Positions 34,655-42,386 of a stretch of DNA of 64,000 bases are shown piece after piece. The position numbers were made by a program, and so were the translations under genes. Below the pieces are notes generated by a model. The model did not search any database. It saw only the letters and a list, made by a program, of their open reading frames with translations, and had not been told where the DNA came from. How positions within the stretch are numbered: position 1 is the first letter of the stretch; every line of letters starts with the position of its first letter. Location: contig JAHBXW010000019.1 of assembly GCA_019636235.1 (NCBI GenBank), forward strand, positions 36,621-100,620, read 5' to 3'. The stretch is from Planctomyces sp. (GTDB taxonomy: Bacteria; Planctomycetota; Planctomycetia; Planctomycetales; Planctomycetaceae).

Positions 34655-34879
34655 TGGACATCCATGATCCCCGCCTGCCGACACACGACGACCAGCTCGC
34701 CCACGCGATCAACGCGCTGGCGTCCCTGCGGCGGTCCAGCCCGGTCGACGTGCCGGCCTGGGTGCAGGCCTGCATCTACCAGGCGGTCGGCGAGCTGGCG
34801 GGAAATCGCCCGCACCGCCGGCTGGATGATCATCGGGCTCGCGCTGGCCGTCGCCGCTGCCCGGCTCATCTTCGGCTAA
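34654..34879 (+). pseudogene. Small prophage membrane protein gene, probably frameshifted
   Basis: From the ATG at 34654 the frame reads DIHDPRLPTHDDQLAHAINA and then VPAWVQACIYQAVGELA. Near 34799 the sensible sequence moves to another frame: REIARTAGWMIIGLALAVAA then ARLIFG and a stop at 34879. The join ELA/REIARTAGW would give a 75-residue protein with a C-terminal membrane anchor. The shift lies beside GCGGG. Alternatively the first frame continues to 34971, but that tail is Arg-rich and overlaps the convergent gene. Confidence 0.4.
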
Positions 34880-34883
34880 CGGC

Positions 34884-35264
34884 TCATGCGCCGACGGGAA
34901 CCAGCTGCAAACCCAGCGACGCGACGAGGCGGTTCGTCTCATCGAGCGTGAGCTCCAGGTCGCCGAAGTAAAAGCTCTCGACCCGGCCGGCCGGCACGCC
35001 GGAAGCCTGCTCATGCTCCGCCCAGGTCCGGCCATCGGCCTTGATCGCGCGTCGCAGGCTGCCCCCAAACGTGCCTTCCGCCAGGAGCGACTTGTGCCGC
35101 AACACCCGCACGCGCGTCGCCTCTTTGTCCGCCTCTTCCGCATCCCGAGCGCGCCGCAAAAACTCGCTCTGCTCGGGAGTGGATTCGATGGTGAAGCTCC
35201 GCCGGTCCGGGTTGGCGGCCTTCTCGCGGGCGATCTGAGCTTTCTGTTCTGGGGTCAATTGCAT
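34884..35264 (-). CDS. XRE-like antitoxin candidate
   Basis: A 126-residue protein. The N-terminal part is helical (QKAQIAREKAANPDRRSFTI, EQSEFLRRARDAEEADKEAT). The C-terminal half looks like an HTH_XRE domain (SLRRAIKADGRTWAEHEQAS, GVPAGRVESFYFGDLELTLD, ETNRLVASLGLQL). It lies three bases downstream of a small toxin-like gene on the same strand. That spacing, with an HTH protein second, fits a type II toxin-antitoxin pair of reversed order (HigBA/BrnTA-like). Inferred from architecture; the antitoxin function is not shown. Confidence 0.55.
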   Translation of the reverse strand: MQLTPEQKAQIAREKAANPDRRSFTIESTPEQSEFLRRARDAEEADKEATRVRVLRHKSLLAEGTFGGSLRRAIKADGRTWAEHEQASGVPAGRVESFYFGDLELTLDETNRLVASLGLQLVPVGA

Positions 35265-35267
35265 GGT

Positions 35268-35510
35268 TCACCGGTCGCCGATTTCGAAGGCCGTGACGGG
35301 GATGGCCCACAGGTCATCTTCAATTCTGAACACGCAGAAAAGCAACCGTCCATCCTGCGTGTGTCCGCTGCAGGCCGGCAGCCCGCTTTTGCGGCTGGTC
35401 TCCATCACGCCGGCATTCAGCACGACGTCCTCGAATTCCTCGGGCGTCACGTCGTTGTCCGCGACGTGCTGCTTGGCCTCGTCGGTCCAGATGAATTCAA
35501 AGTACGGCAT
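35268..35510 (-). CDS. RelE/BrnT-like toxin candidate
   Basis: An 80-residue protein from the ATG at 35510 (MPYFEFIWTDEAKQHVADND); the longer frame to 35543 lacks a ribosome binding site. VTPEEFEDVVLNAGVMETSR and the beta strands DGRLLFCVFRIEDDLWAIPV and TAFEIGDR resemble the BrnT/DUF4258-type RelE-like fold, with a D-E-A-K start and V-T-x-E-E-x-E-x-V-V segment. Paired with the HTH gene downstream it probably forms a toxin-antitoxin or regulatory module that could stabilise the prophage. RNase activity is inferred from the fold only. Confidence 0.55.
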   Translation of the reverse strand: MPYFEFIWTDEAKQHVADNDVTPEEFEDVVLNAGVMETSRKSGLPACSGHTQDGRLLFCVFRIEDDLWAIPVTAFEIGDR

Positions 35511-35587
35511 GGCTGGGCGTCTCACGAATGCTGAACCTGACAACGGGCCGGCCCGGGGTCCGGTTCAACGGAAAGCGCGAAAAAACG

Positions 35588-35660
35588 AGAGGCGACGGGG
35601 ACGCCCCACCGCTCGCACCAAGCGAGCGGCCGGGCCGTGACGATGTGGACCGGTTCAGTC
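35588..35660 (-). repeat. Degenerate duplicated fragment of the HAD region of the PRTase-HAD gene
   Basis: On the minus strand this stretch encodes PVHIVTARPLAWCERWGVPV. The intact gene at 35882-36931 encodes PVHIVTARLEKYRQHTLDWC and then KWGVPV. The DNA GGCGACGGGGACGCCCCAC is shared exactly between the two places (about 35591 and 36116). A deletion removed part of the loop. No complete gene surrounds the fragment, so it is a remnant of a duplication. Confidence 0.6.
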
Positions 35661-35871
35661 AGCCCCGCCGGCGGTGATCCGGGTCGATCGCCTCGAAATC
35701 GATATGGCCTCCGCAGACCGGGCACTTCAGATACCATCTGGGATGCGGCTCGCGCGGGTCATCCACTTTCTGCAGTTCGCAGCGAAGCGCTTCCAGAATC
35801 GTGCTGCAGCGGCCGCAGGCGCCGCGCATCGGATGCGCCTGCGGGGCGAGGCCCATGTGAATGACTTTCAT
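35659..35871 (-). CDS. Small zinc-ribbon protein (prophage)
   Basis: A 70-residue protein with two Cys pairs: ACGRCSTILEALRC and YLKCPVCGGHIDFE, a typical treble-clef or zinc-ribbon arrangement. The N-terminus is MKVIHMGLAPQAHPMRGACG and the C-terminus IDPDHRRRG. It lies ten bases downstream of the PRTase-HAD gene and is probably cotranscribed. Function unknown. Confidence 0.55.
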   Translation of the reverse strand: MKVIHMGLAPQAHPMRGACGRCSTILEALRCELQKVDDPREPHPRWYLKCPVCGGHIDFEAIDPDHRRRG

Positions 35872-35881
35872 CGTCTGTTCC

Positions 35882-36931
35882 TCAAGTGTTGGGCCGGTGC
35901 AGCTCGGCCGTTTCCGGGCAGAGCGTCCAGCGGCCGCTCAGTTCGGCGATCCGCCGGGCCTGATCCGGGCAGCTCTCAACGAACGTCGGCGGGCCGCCGA
36001 AGATCGCGCCTTCTCGCGCCAGGCGGTCGAACGCCGCCGCCTTGAAGGCCGGCACGACGTCGGGCGTCGCCCAGCGTTCCTGCGCCGTCGCCCACGTGCC
36101 CATCGTCAGCGAGGCGACGGGGACGCCCCACTTCGCACACCAGTCGAGCGTGTGTTGCCGGTACTTTTCGAGCCGCGCCGTGACGATGTGCACCGGGGTC
36201 CGACGCGGCAGGTACAGCGGCGGCGTGTTGACGATCGTGTCGAGGTACAGGCCGCCGTCATCGTCGTGGTCGGGCGGCACATCATGGCACAGGATGCCGT
36301 CGAAGTCGAACGCGCAGTGCGGCGTGACGGGCGAACTGAACAGGTTCCATTCGAGGTAGTGCGGCCCGATCAGATCGACGGACCACACGTCGGGCTTCGG
36401 CGATGCCTGCGGTCGGACATAAACGGCCGCGAACAGCCGGTCGCCCAGCGGCTCCGTGATCTTCCGCACGTTCGCCAAGCCTGCGCCGCTGTGCACGGTG
36501 TCATCCACGATCAACGTGCGACCGCTGCGGCGTTCCGCGCCCCGCAGCCGCCAGCCGTGCCCGCAGTCGACGATCGCGCCCGTCTGCTGATCGAGCGTCG
36601 CCAGCGGCAGATGCAGATGCGCGGCGAGGATCGAGGCGGGGATCAGGCCCGAACGGGCGACGCCCACGACGCGCGTGATGTCGGGCGGCAGCCGCGGGAT
36701 CAGGGCCAGCGTGTCGAGGGCGAGTTCGTCGGTACGCACGAACCGGGGGCCGGCCGGTGCGGCCCGCTCCGAGCGCCGGGGCTTCTGCCGGCCCTTCCGG
36801 TCGTGCAGCCAGTCGACGACGGCGCGGATGCCCGTCGCCCGGGTCATTGTTTCCACCTTGTCTCCCAATCGCAGTTTTGGAGCCACGCGATTCAGCGCGT
36901 CCCGGCGATCGTCACAGCCTTCGCATCCCAT
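35882..36931 (-). CDS. Phosphoribosyltransferase-HAD hydrolase fusion protein (prophage)
   Basis: A 349-residue protein with three parts. The N-terminus MGCEGCDDRRDALNRVAP is a short Cys motif common in phage proteins. Residues about 60-200 form a type I phosphoribosyltransferase: VVGVARSGLIPASILAAHLH gives the PPi loop, and TLIVDDTVHSGAGL (139-152) is the PRPP-binding loop. Residues 205-349 form a HAD domain: CAFDFDGILCHD is motif I (Asp nucleophile, 209-211) and VHIVTARL is motif II. The start at 36931 has GAGGTG upstream; a TTG at 36949 is less likely. It may recycle or modify a nucleotide. No established function for the fusion is known to me. Confidence 0.8.
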   Translation of the reverse strand: MGCEGCDDRRDALNRVAPKLRLGDKVETMTRATGIRAVVDWLHDRKGRQKPRRSERAAPAGPRFVRTDELALDTLALIPRLPPDITRVVGVARSGLIPASILAAHLHLPLATLDQQTGAIVDCGHGWRLRGAERRSGRTLIVDDTVHSGAGLANVRKITEPLGDRLFAAVYVRPQASPKPDVWSVDLIGPHYLEWNLFSSPVTPHCAFDFDGILCHDVPPDHDDDGGLYLDTIVNTPPLYLPRRTPVHIVTARLEKYRQHTLDWCAKWGVPVASLTMGTWATAQERWATPDVVPAFKAAAFDRLAREGAIFGGPPTFVESCPDQARRIAELSGRWTLCPETAELHRPNT

Positions 36932-36941
36932 GTGCGGCACC

Positions 36942-39071
36942 TCAGTCAATGCGGTCGATCGTGACGATGGCGGGTCCGGCGGGAGCCAGGATGGGGACTG
37001 CGGTTACGGGAACCGCGAGTCCGGAGTAACCAGCGCAGTCGGAAGGCGCGCTGTGATCGGCGACGACGAAGCGAGCGAACGGTTGGACGCTCGTGTGATT
37101 GCGAGGGTGAAAGACGCCGAAGCCATAGTGCACGTCATTCGTGATGAAGACCTGCACGAACACATCCACGCCGCCCACGCGGGTGGCGATGTGCCAATCG
37201 AGGTACACATCGGCGACCGCCGGCGTCAGGGGCGTTCCACCCGGGCAGGGCGTCGCCCAAGGACTGATGCTGGGGCCGGAATAGGAGCGATACACCACGT
37301 CGAGCGTGCCGATTTTGTCCCACCAGCGATTGACCGGTGACAGCCCGCCCGACGCACCACCGACCTGGTTCACGAAGCGTTCCTTCGCCCGCGCGTAGCA
37401 CAGCCAGGAACTCGGTCCGGAGATGTGCCCGTAATAGACGTTCGGGTATTGCGGGACGTTGCGCTGCATCACGCCGGAGATCGTCCCCACGCCATTGAGC
37501 AGCGTCAGGAGGTCGTCTGCGTCGACGCAGACGACGTGGCTCGCGGGGAATCCCTGCATGCTTACGGCCATCAGACCGGAAGCGGGCAGCGTGAACTCGG
37601 GCAGCTCGGCCGTCGCCACGTAGACGCCGGGATCATCGGCGGACGCGCACACGCATTGATACGCCGGCCGGCAGACGCCGGGCGTCAAACAGATCAGGCA
37701 CAGGCCATCGAACCCGCCGCACAGCTCGGAGTCGCGGAACGTGACCTGCAGCAGCGGATAGCAGGTTTCATCGGTGAGCGGCAGGACGTTCTTCAGCTCG
37801 ACGATCAGCGAGTCTTCGTCGTCGAGGACGCTGACCGTCATGCCGCCGACGTCCAGGCTGTCAACAGTGACGATCAGCCGCGCCGGAACGTGCTCACCAA
37901 CTCCGCACACGATCGTGCCGTTTTCGCTCTCCCACACGCCTTCGTCGACGTATTCCGCCTTCGGGAAGTGCAGCAGCTGGCCAGCAGAGAAGCTGGTGTA
38001 GTCGAGCGCCTCCCAGCAGCTCGGCCAGTCCCGTCCGGCCCAGACTTCCGTGAGGATCGCCGGATTGACGTCGCACGGGCAGGGGTTCACCGGGCGCAGG
38101 CACGGTTCGGGGATCGGCTGCGCATCGCAGGTGCAGTCCGACGACTGCAGCACGAACCGCAGCGGCGCGAGCGTGTTCCAGAAATGCCCGTTGATCCAGG
38201 TCCACACGGCATCGCCATCCGTGGCGGTGATCGTCACCTGCCCGGGGCCGAGACCCGTAGCCTGCATGTCCAGCGTCAGCGTGCGCGCGGAATACGGACC
38301 GCAGGTCGCCTCGAACGGGCAGGACTTCCAGCCGTCCTCGGGGTTGCCGGCGAGGACGAAATCGCCGGTGAGGGTCCAGGCGCAGAATGGCTGAAATCGA
38401 TATACGGCGTGCGTCGGGCAGCCGTCGATTTCGCCCGCGGTGGTCAGCGGCACGAGCTTCCCGCAGCCGCAGCCGGCGGCCGCGATCGTGGTTCCGGTTC
38501 CGTCGCCGCCGCCAGACGTCACGAACTGTCCCGGCAACTGCACGACCGCCCAGACTTCGCCCGGGCCGGCTTCGTGCCACAGCACGCGGACGACCAGCTC
38601 GCCGATTGAGACGTCGTCGAGGCTTACCGGCACGAACACGCCGTCTTCGTGCGGCCGCGCCCACTCGTAGGTCTGCGTGTCGGGGACGTCGAGAATGGCG
38701 TAGGTCGCGCCGTGCGCCGCCGCCAGGCCGATCGCCCCCGCCGCGATCGGCTCCAGCGCGACGCACACGGACGCGGCGGGATCCGCCGCCGCTCCCCGCA
38801 GCGTCGCCTCCTCCAGCGCGGCCGTTTCCGCCGCGCCGACCGGCAGGATGATCGGTTGCCCCAGCCTCAGGCAGCGGAAGCGCTCGACGGCCGCCCCGCT
38901 GTCGTTCCGGATGCGGATCGGCTGCGGGTTCCGGCGCATGCCGGCAGGGTCGGCCCCGCCCCCCAGCCGGCCCTGCTGATGCGCGCGGGCCGCCTCGAGC
39001 ATCGCGTTCCAGGCCGGCGCGGAAATGGAGTCGATCGGGTCCCCCGGACGGGCGTGCTGAAACGGGTTCAT
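36942..39071 (-). CDS. Large Cys-rich virion-associated protein, probably tail tip or baseplate
   Basis: A 709-residue protein downstream of the tape measure and one other tail gene. The first 200 residues (AWNAMLEAARAHQQGRLGGG, NPQPIRIRNDSGAAVERFRC) look like a structural module. The rest is rich in Cys and aromatic residues (AAGCGCGKLVPLTTAGEIDG, LQSSDCTCDAQPIPEPCLRP, CLICLTPGVCRPAYQCVCAS), which suggests an extracellular disulphide- or metal-stabilised surface protein. Position at the end of the tail module fits a tip, receptor-binding or fibre-base protein. No family recognised. The ATG at 39071 lies three bases after the stop of the next upstream gene. Confidence 0.6.
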   Translation of the reverse strand: MNPFQHARPGDPIDSISAPAWNAMLEAARAHQQGRLGGGADPAGMRRNPQPIRIRNDSGAAVERFRCLRLGQPIILPVGAAETAALEEATLRGAAADPAASVCVALEPIAAGAIGLAAAHGATYAILDVPDTQTYEWARPHEDGVFVPVSLDDVSIGELVVRVLWHEAGPGEVWAVVQLPGQFVTSGGGDGTGTTIAAAGCGCGKLVPLTTAGEIDGCPTHAVYRFQPFCAWTLTGDFVLAGNPEDGWKSCPFEATCGPYSARTLTLDMQATGLGPGQVTITATDGDAVWTWINGHFWNTLAPLRFVLQSSDCTCDAQPIPEPCLRPVNPCPCDVNPAILTEVWAGRDWPSCWEALDYTSFSAGQLLHFPKAEYVDEGVWESENGTIVCGVGEHVPARLIVTVDSLDVGGMTVSVLDDEDSLIVELKNVLPLTDETCYPLLQVTFRDSELCGGFDGLCLICLTPGVCRPAYQCVCASADDPGVYVATAELPEFTLPASGLMAVSMQGFPASHVVCVDADDLLTLLNGVGTISGVMQRNVPQYPNVYYGHISGPSSWLCYARAKERFVNQVGGASGGLSPVNRWWDKIGTLDVVYRSYSGPSISPWATPCPGGTPLTPAVADVYLDWHIATRVGGVDVFVQVFITNDVHYGFGVFHPRNHTSVQPFARFVVADHSAPSDCAGYSGLAVPVTAVPILAPAGPAIVTIDRID

Positions 39072-39074
39072 CGC

Positions 39075-39893
39075 TCAGCTCCCGATGCCCAGCGCCGCGA
39101 AGTCCGCGACCGGATAGACCTGTTCGACGTGGGCGCTGACCGGGCGCAGCACCAACTGATTCGCCGCCGCGTCCTCCTTCTCGCGGTATCGCAGCCAGAT
39201 GTAGTGCCAACCGTCTTTCGCGATGCCCGTCATCGCGCCCACGGTCAGGTTGGCGTTCTTCTGCGCGGCAAACGAATAGGTGATCGAGAATTCGCCGCGC
39301 GCGGAGGACAGGCTGCCATCCGCGCCCAGGAACAGCACCTCGCCGCCGGAGAAGCCGCGGAACTCGCTCGAATTCACCGAGCCGGTCAGGCCGGCCACGA
39401 TCAGCCGGTACGCCTGATTTACGGCCGCGGCCGGGAACCGGTGCGTCTCTTTCCAGCTGTAAGTCGGAATGACGACGTCGCAGCCTTCGACGGTGTCCTT
39501 CGTTACCCCGATCGCACCGTAGTAGTCAGGGGGCGTCCCCGACTCGGCATAGTTCGCGACGGTCGACAACGATTGTGTGACCTTCGTCGAGCCGCCCCCC
39601 GTGCTGAATGAGAACTCATAGGCCGTCGCCGGGTCGGACGGGTTGGCCTGGTCGGTCGACCGCTCGCGGACGTACGTCGCCTTCGCGCTCCAGCAGGCAT
39701 GCGCGAGGCGCTCATCGACTGTCCAGCCGCGGAGCTTCGCGCCGGCGTACGCCAGCGGCAACTGAGCCTCGAGCGCCAGGTTGACCTCGATGTCGTCGGC
39801 CGTGCCGGTGATGAGGCAGTAGACGTCCACGGCCAGCGTGTCGCCGACTTCGTAGTCCGGCCCCTGCCATTTGATATCTACAACTGCGCTCAT
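39075..39893 (-). CDS. Tail-associated structural protein, unknown family
   Basis: A 272-residue protein starting MSAVVDIKWQGPDYEVGDTL. It is beta-rich, with repeated short strands (VYCLITGTADDIEVNLALEA, EFSFSTGGGSTKVTQSLSTV, GEFSITYSFAAQKNANLTVG) and the end PVSAHVEQVYPVADFAALGI. It lies between tape measure and the 709-residue protein; its start overlaps the tape measure stop by four bases. Position suggests a distal tail or baseplate hub protein. No enzyme motif seen. Confidence 0.6.
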   Translation of the reverse strand: MSAVVDIKWQGPDYEVGDTLAVDVYCLITGTADDIEVNLALEAQLPLAYAGAKLRGWTVDERLAHACWSAKATYVRERSTDQANPSDPATAYEFSFSTGGGSTKVTQSLSTVANYAESGTPPDYYGAIGVTKDTVEGCDVVIPTYSWKETHRFPAAAVNQAYRLIVAGLTGSVNSSEFRGFSGGEVLFLGADGSLSSARGEFSITYSFAAQKNANLTVGAMTGIAKDGWHYIWLRYREKEDAAANQLVLRPVSAHVEQVYPVADFAALGIGS

Positions 39894-42163
39894 CGGAACC
39901 TCGGCACTCCGTTGCCGCGATCGGCGATTTTCTTGGTGTTCTTCGCGGTCTCCTTCGAGTTGGCCGCGATCTGCTCGTCATACGCGCCGACGCCCATCCC
40001 GCGGACCGCCGCGGCGGAGAACGTGCCGGCCGCGCCGATCTTGTCCTCGCGCATCCCGAGCCGCTGGGGAATGTCGAACGCCTCGCTCAGCTTGCCGGCC
40101 AGCGCGCCGAGCAGCCCGGTCCCGCCCGAGGCCAGCAGCCCCGCGCCGCCGGCCTGCGCCCAGTGCCCCCCTTCCAGGCCGGCCTTGCCGGCGAGCCGCT
40201 GGAACCGCAGCAGCCCGGCCATGTCGTCGATGTTCTTGTTCAGGAATTTCAGTCCGCCGGCCAGGCCGCCCCAGTCCGCCGGGTCGCGCGGCTTCTTGAT
40301 CTTCTTGCCGGACTCCGGCAACTCGAAATCGGGCATCGCGAAATCGCCGCCCAGCTCCGCCATGTCGAACGCGACCGGCTGCAACGGACCGCCATCGAAC
40401 TGCATGACTTCGCCGGTCTCCTCTGCGATCCGCTGCATCTCCTTGAGCTGGTCGTCCATGTTCAGGCCCAGCCAGCTCTGCACCTTTTTCCACGCGCCGA
40501 TCAGCCAGTCGAGAGCCGCGTTCCAGGCTTTCTGGATGCCCCCCACGATGCTGTCGTAAATCCGCATGCCGACGTCCCCCAGCGCGTTGCGGACCGTGTC
40601 GCCCAGCCAGCGGAAGCCGTCGCTCAGCCACTGCAGCGCCTTCTTGCCCAGGCCGCTGTAATGCACGATCGCGGCCAGGATGCCGACCGCGATCCCCAGC
40701 GGCGAGAACACGACGCCCAGCACCGTGCCCAGGCCGGCCAGCGCCGGGATCAGCGCCGCCTTGATCGCGGTTCCCGTGGCGACGAACGCCGTCGATGTGG
40801 CCAGCGCGCCGACGCGCAGCGCCGCCAGGCCGGCCTTCAGAACGACGGTCGGCTTCATGATGGCCGTCTGCGCGGCCCCCAGCGCCAGCGTCGCCGCGCG
40901 CAGCGTCGCCTTCGCCGCGGCCGTGAGGCCCGTCACGCGGGACAGGTTCGACAGCGCCGAGACGAGCGATTGAATCGGATGATTCGAGATCGTCCCCCAG
41001 GCCAGGCCGACCGCGACTTTGAGCGTCCCGAACTGCGCGACGACCGTCGCCAGCGCCGTGCGCGACAGGGCCGCGGCATCGACGATCGCGGTCCCCAGGC
41101 CGCGGAGCATCGGACCCGTGGCGACCGCCGCCGCGCCCAGCCCTTGCAGGCCGCCGACCAGCAGCAGCGCGCCGGCCTGCGCGACGCGGAACGTGCCCGT
41201 CACGAATCCGACGATCGACCCCAGCGCGCCCCAAATCTGTCCCAATGCGCCGACGATGAAGCTCGTGGCCTCGATCGTGTAACCGACAGCTTGAATGGCC
41301 GTCCCCAGCGCGCCGAGGGCGAAGCCCAGGGCGACCGTGATCGCCGCGACCTGCGCGACCGAGACGAACACTTCGCGGTTCTCGGAGGCCCAGGCGGTGA
41401 ACGTCTTGACCAGCGCCGTGGCCTGCGCGACGAATCGTGCCGCGTAGGGCGCGAGGACGCCGCCGATCATCACCGCCAGGTGCGAGGCCAGCATCCGCAC
41501 GCGGTTCAGCGCGTCCCCCAGCGCGCGGGCCGCATTGGCGTCCTTGGTGGACATCGTCAGGCCCAGCCGCTCCGCTTCCTCTTCGAGCGCCTTGATGCCG
41601 GCCGCGCCTCCCGACATCAGCGGCAACAACTGCGTCCCCGACTTGCCGAACGTGTCCAGCGCGGCCGCGGCCCGCAGCGTCGGGTTCTCGATTTCCGAAA
41701 TGGCCTGGGCGATCCGCCGGAACTGCTCGTCCGGCGTCATCGCCTGAATCTCCTGGAGCGAGATACCCAGCTTCTGCAATTTCGCGGCCGCCGCCTTCGA
41801 GCCTTCGCCCGCCTCGGCGACCAGCTTCGCGACCTGCCGCAAGCCCCCTTCGAGCGTCTCCAGATTCGTGGAGGACTGCGCGGCGGCGAAGCTCAGGCGC
41901 GACAGCCTCTCGACGGTGATGCCCGTGCGATCCGCGGCCGCGGCCAGCGCCGAGCCGGCCGACTCGAAGGCTTTCACGGCCGCGATCAGCGGCGTGGCGA
42001 CGGCGGTCCCCAGTCCGGCCACGATGGCCCCCGTCTTCTGCAGCGCCGCGCCCCAGGCGCGGACGTGCTGCGCCGCCTGCTTGAGTCCGCGCCGCAGCTC
42101 GCTGTCTTCGGCGAACAGCCGGACGTACGCGCCCCCCGCTTCGATCGCTTTGCCGCGGCTCAT
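39890..42163 (-). CDS. Tail tape measure protein
   Basis: A 757-residue protein. The N-terminal third has the TMP core: ELRRGLKQAAQHVRAWGAAL, LIAAVKAFESAGSALAAAAD, RTGITVERLSRLSFAAAQSS and GLTMSTKDANAARALGDALN, as in PF10145-type tape measures. The central part contains long hydrophobic stretches (TLGVVFSPLGIAVGILAAIV, GFALGALGTAIQAVGYTI) expected for membrane passage of DNA. It sets tail length, about 0.15 nm per residue, implying a tail of roughly 110 nm. The ATG at 42163 lies just after the G/GT chaperone genes and overlaps the T stop by four bases, the standard siphovirus order. The longer frame to 42442 has no homology. Confidence 0.88.
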   Translation of the reverse strand: MSRGKAIEAGGAYVRLFAEDSELRRGLKQAAQHVRAWGAALQKTGAIVAGLGTAVATPLIAAVKAFESAGSALAAAADRTGITVERLSRLSFAAAQSSTNLETLEGGLRQVAKLVAEAGEGSKAAAAKLQKLGISLQEIQAMTPDEQFRRIAQAISEIENPTLRAAAALDTFGKSGTQLLPLMSGGAAGIKALEEEAERLGLTMSTKDANAARALGDALNRVRMLASHLAVMIGGVLAPYAARFVAQATALVKTFTAWASENREVFVSVAQVAAITVALGFALGALGTAIQAVGYTIEATSFIVGALGQIWGALGSIVGFVTGTFRVAQAGALLLVGGLQGLGAAAVATGPMLRGLGTAIVDAAALSRTALATVVAQFGTLKVAVGLAWGTISNHPIQSLVSALSNLSRVTGLTAAAKATLRAATLALGAAQTAIMKPTVVLKAGLAALRVGALATSTAFVATGTAIKAALIPALAGLGTVLGVVFSPLGIAVGILAAIVHYSGLGKKALQWLSDGFRWLGDTVRNALGDVGMRIYDSIVGGIQKAWNAALDWLIGAWKKVQSWLGLNMDDQLKEMQRIAEETGEVMQFDGGPLQPVAFDMAELGGDFAMPDFELPESGKKIKKPRDPADWGGLAGGLKFLNKNIDDMAGLLRFQRLAGKAGLEGGHWAQAGGAGLLASGGTGLLGALAGKLSEAFDIPQRLGMREDKIGAAGTFSAAAVRGMGVGAYDEQIAANSKETAKNTKKIADRGNGVPRFR

Positions 42164-42366
42164 GGAACGAGATTCTCCGGGTTCAGAAACACGCGCAGCA
42201 GTTGGATGCCCCCCGGCTCCGGCGGCGGCTTGCGCGGCCGCGGCAGCCAGGGAACGAAGTCGTGCGGCCGGAACGGCCGCGTCCGTTTCTTGCGATTGAT
42301 GTTCGCGGTCAGGCAGAGCAGCTGCGCCAACCGGCTCCAGTCGTCCGTCTTTCGCGCGTCGGCCAT
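42160..42366 (-). CDS. Tail assembly chaperone T (3' part of a G/GT frameshift gene)
   Basis: From the ATG the frame reads MADARKTDDWSRLAQLLCLT then ANINRKKRTRPFRPHDFVPW, the C-terminal part of the lambda GT-like chaperone (aligns with LALLANVHRDPKKRPxxFxPxDF). The same frame is open upstream past this start and reads AWRLVWQLAGIAGVDPEGLT, which also fits the family, so the 68-codon frame is probably only the end of a fusion made by -1 frameshifting from the G gene. The fusion is needed in small amounts to load the tail tape measure; the first member is made in excess. Confidence 0.75.
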   Translation of the reverse strand: MADARKTDDWSRLAQLLCLTANINRKKRTRPFRPHDFVPWLPRPRKPPPEPGGIQLLRVFLNPENLVP

Positions 42367-42386
42367 CACCGACAGCTCGGCGAGCG

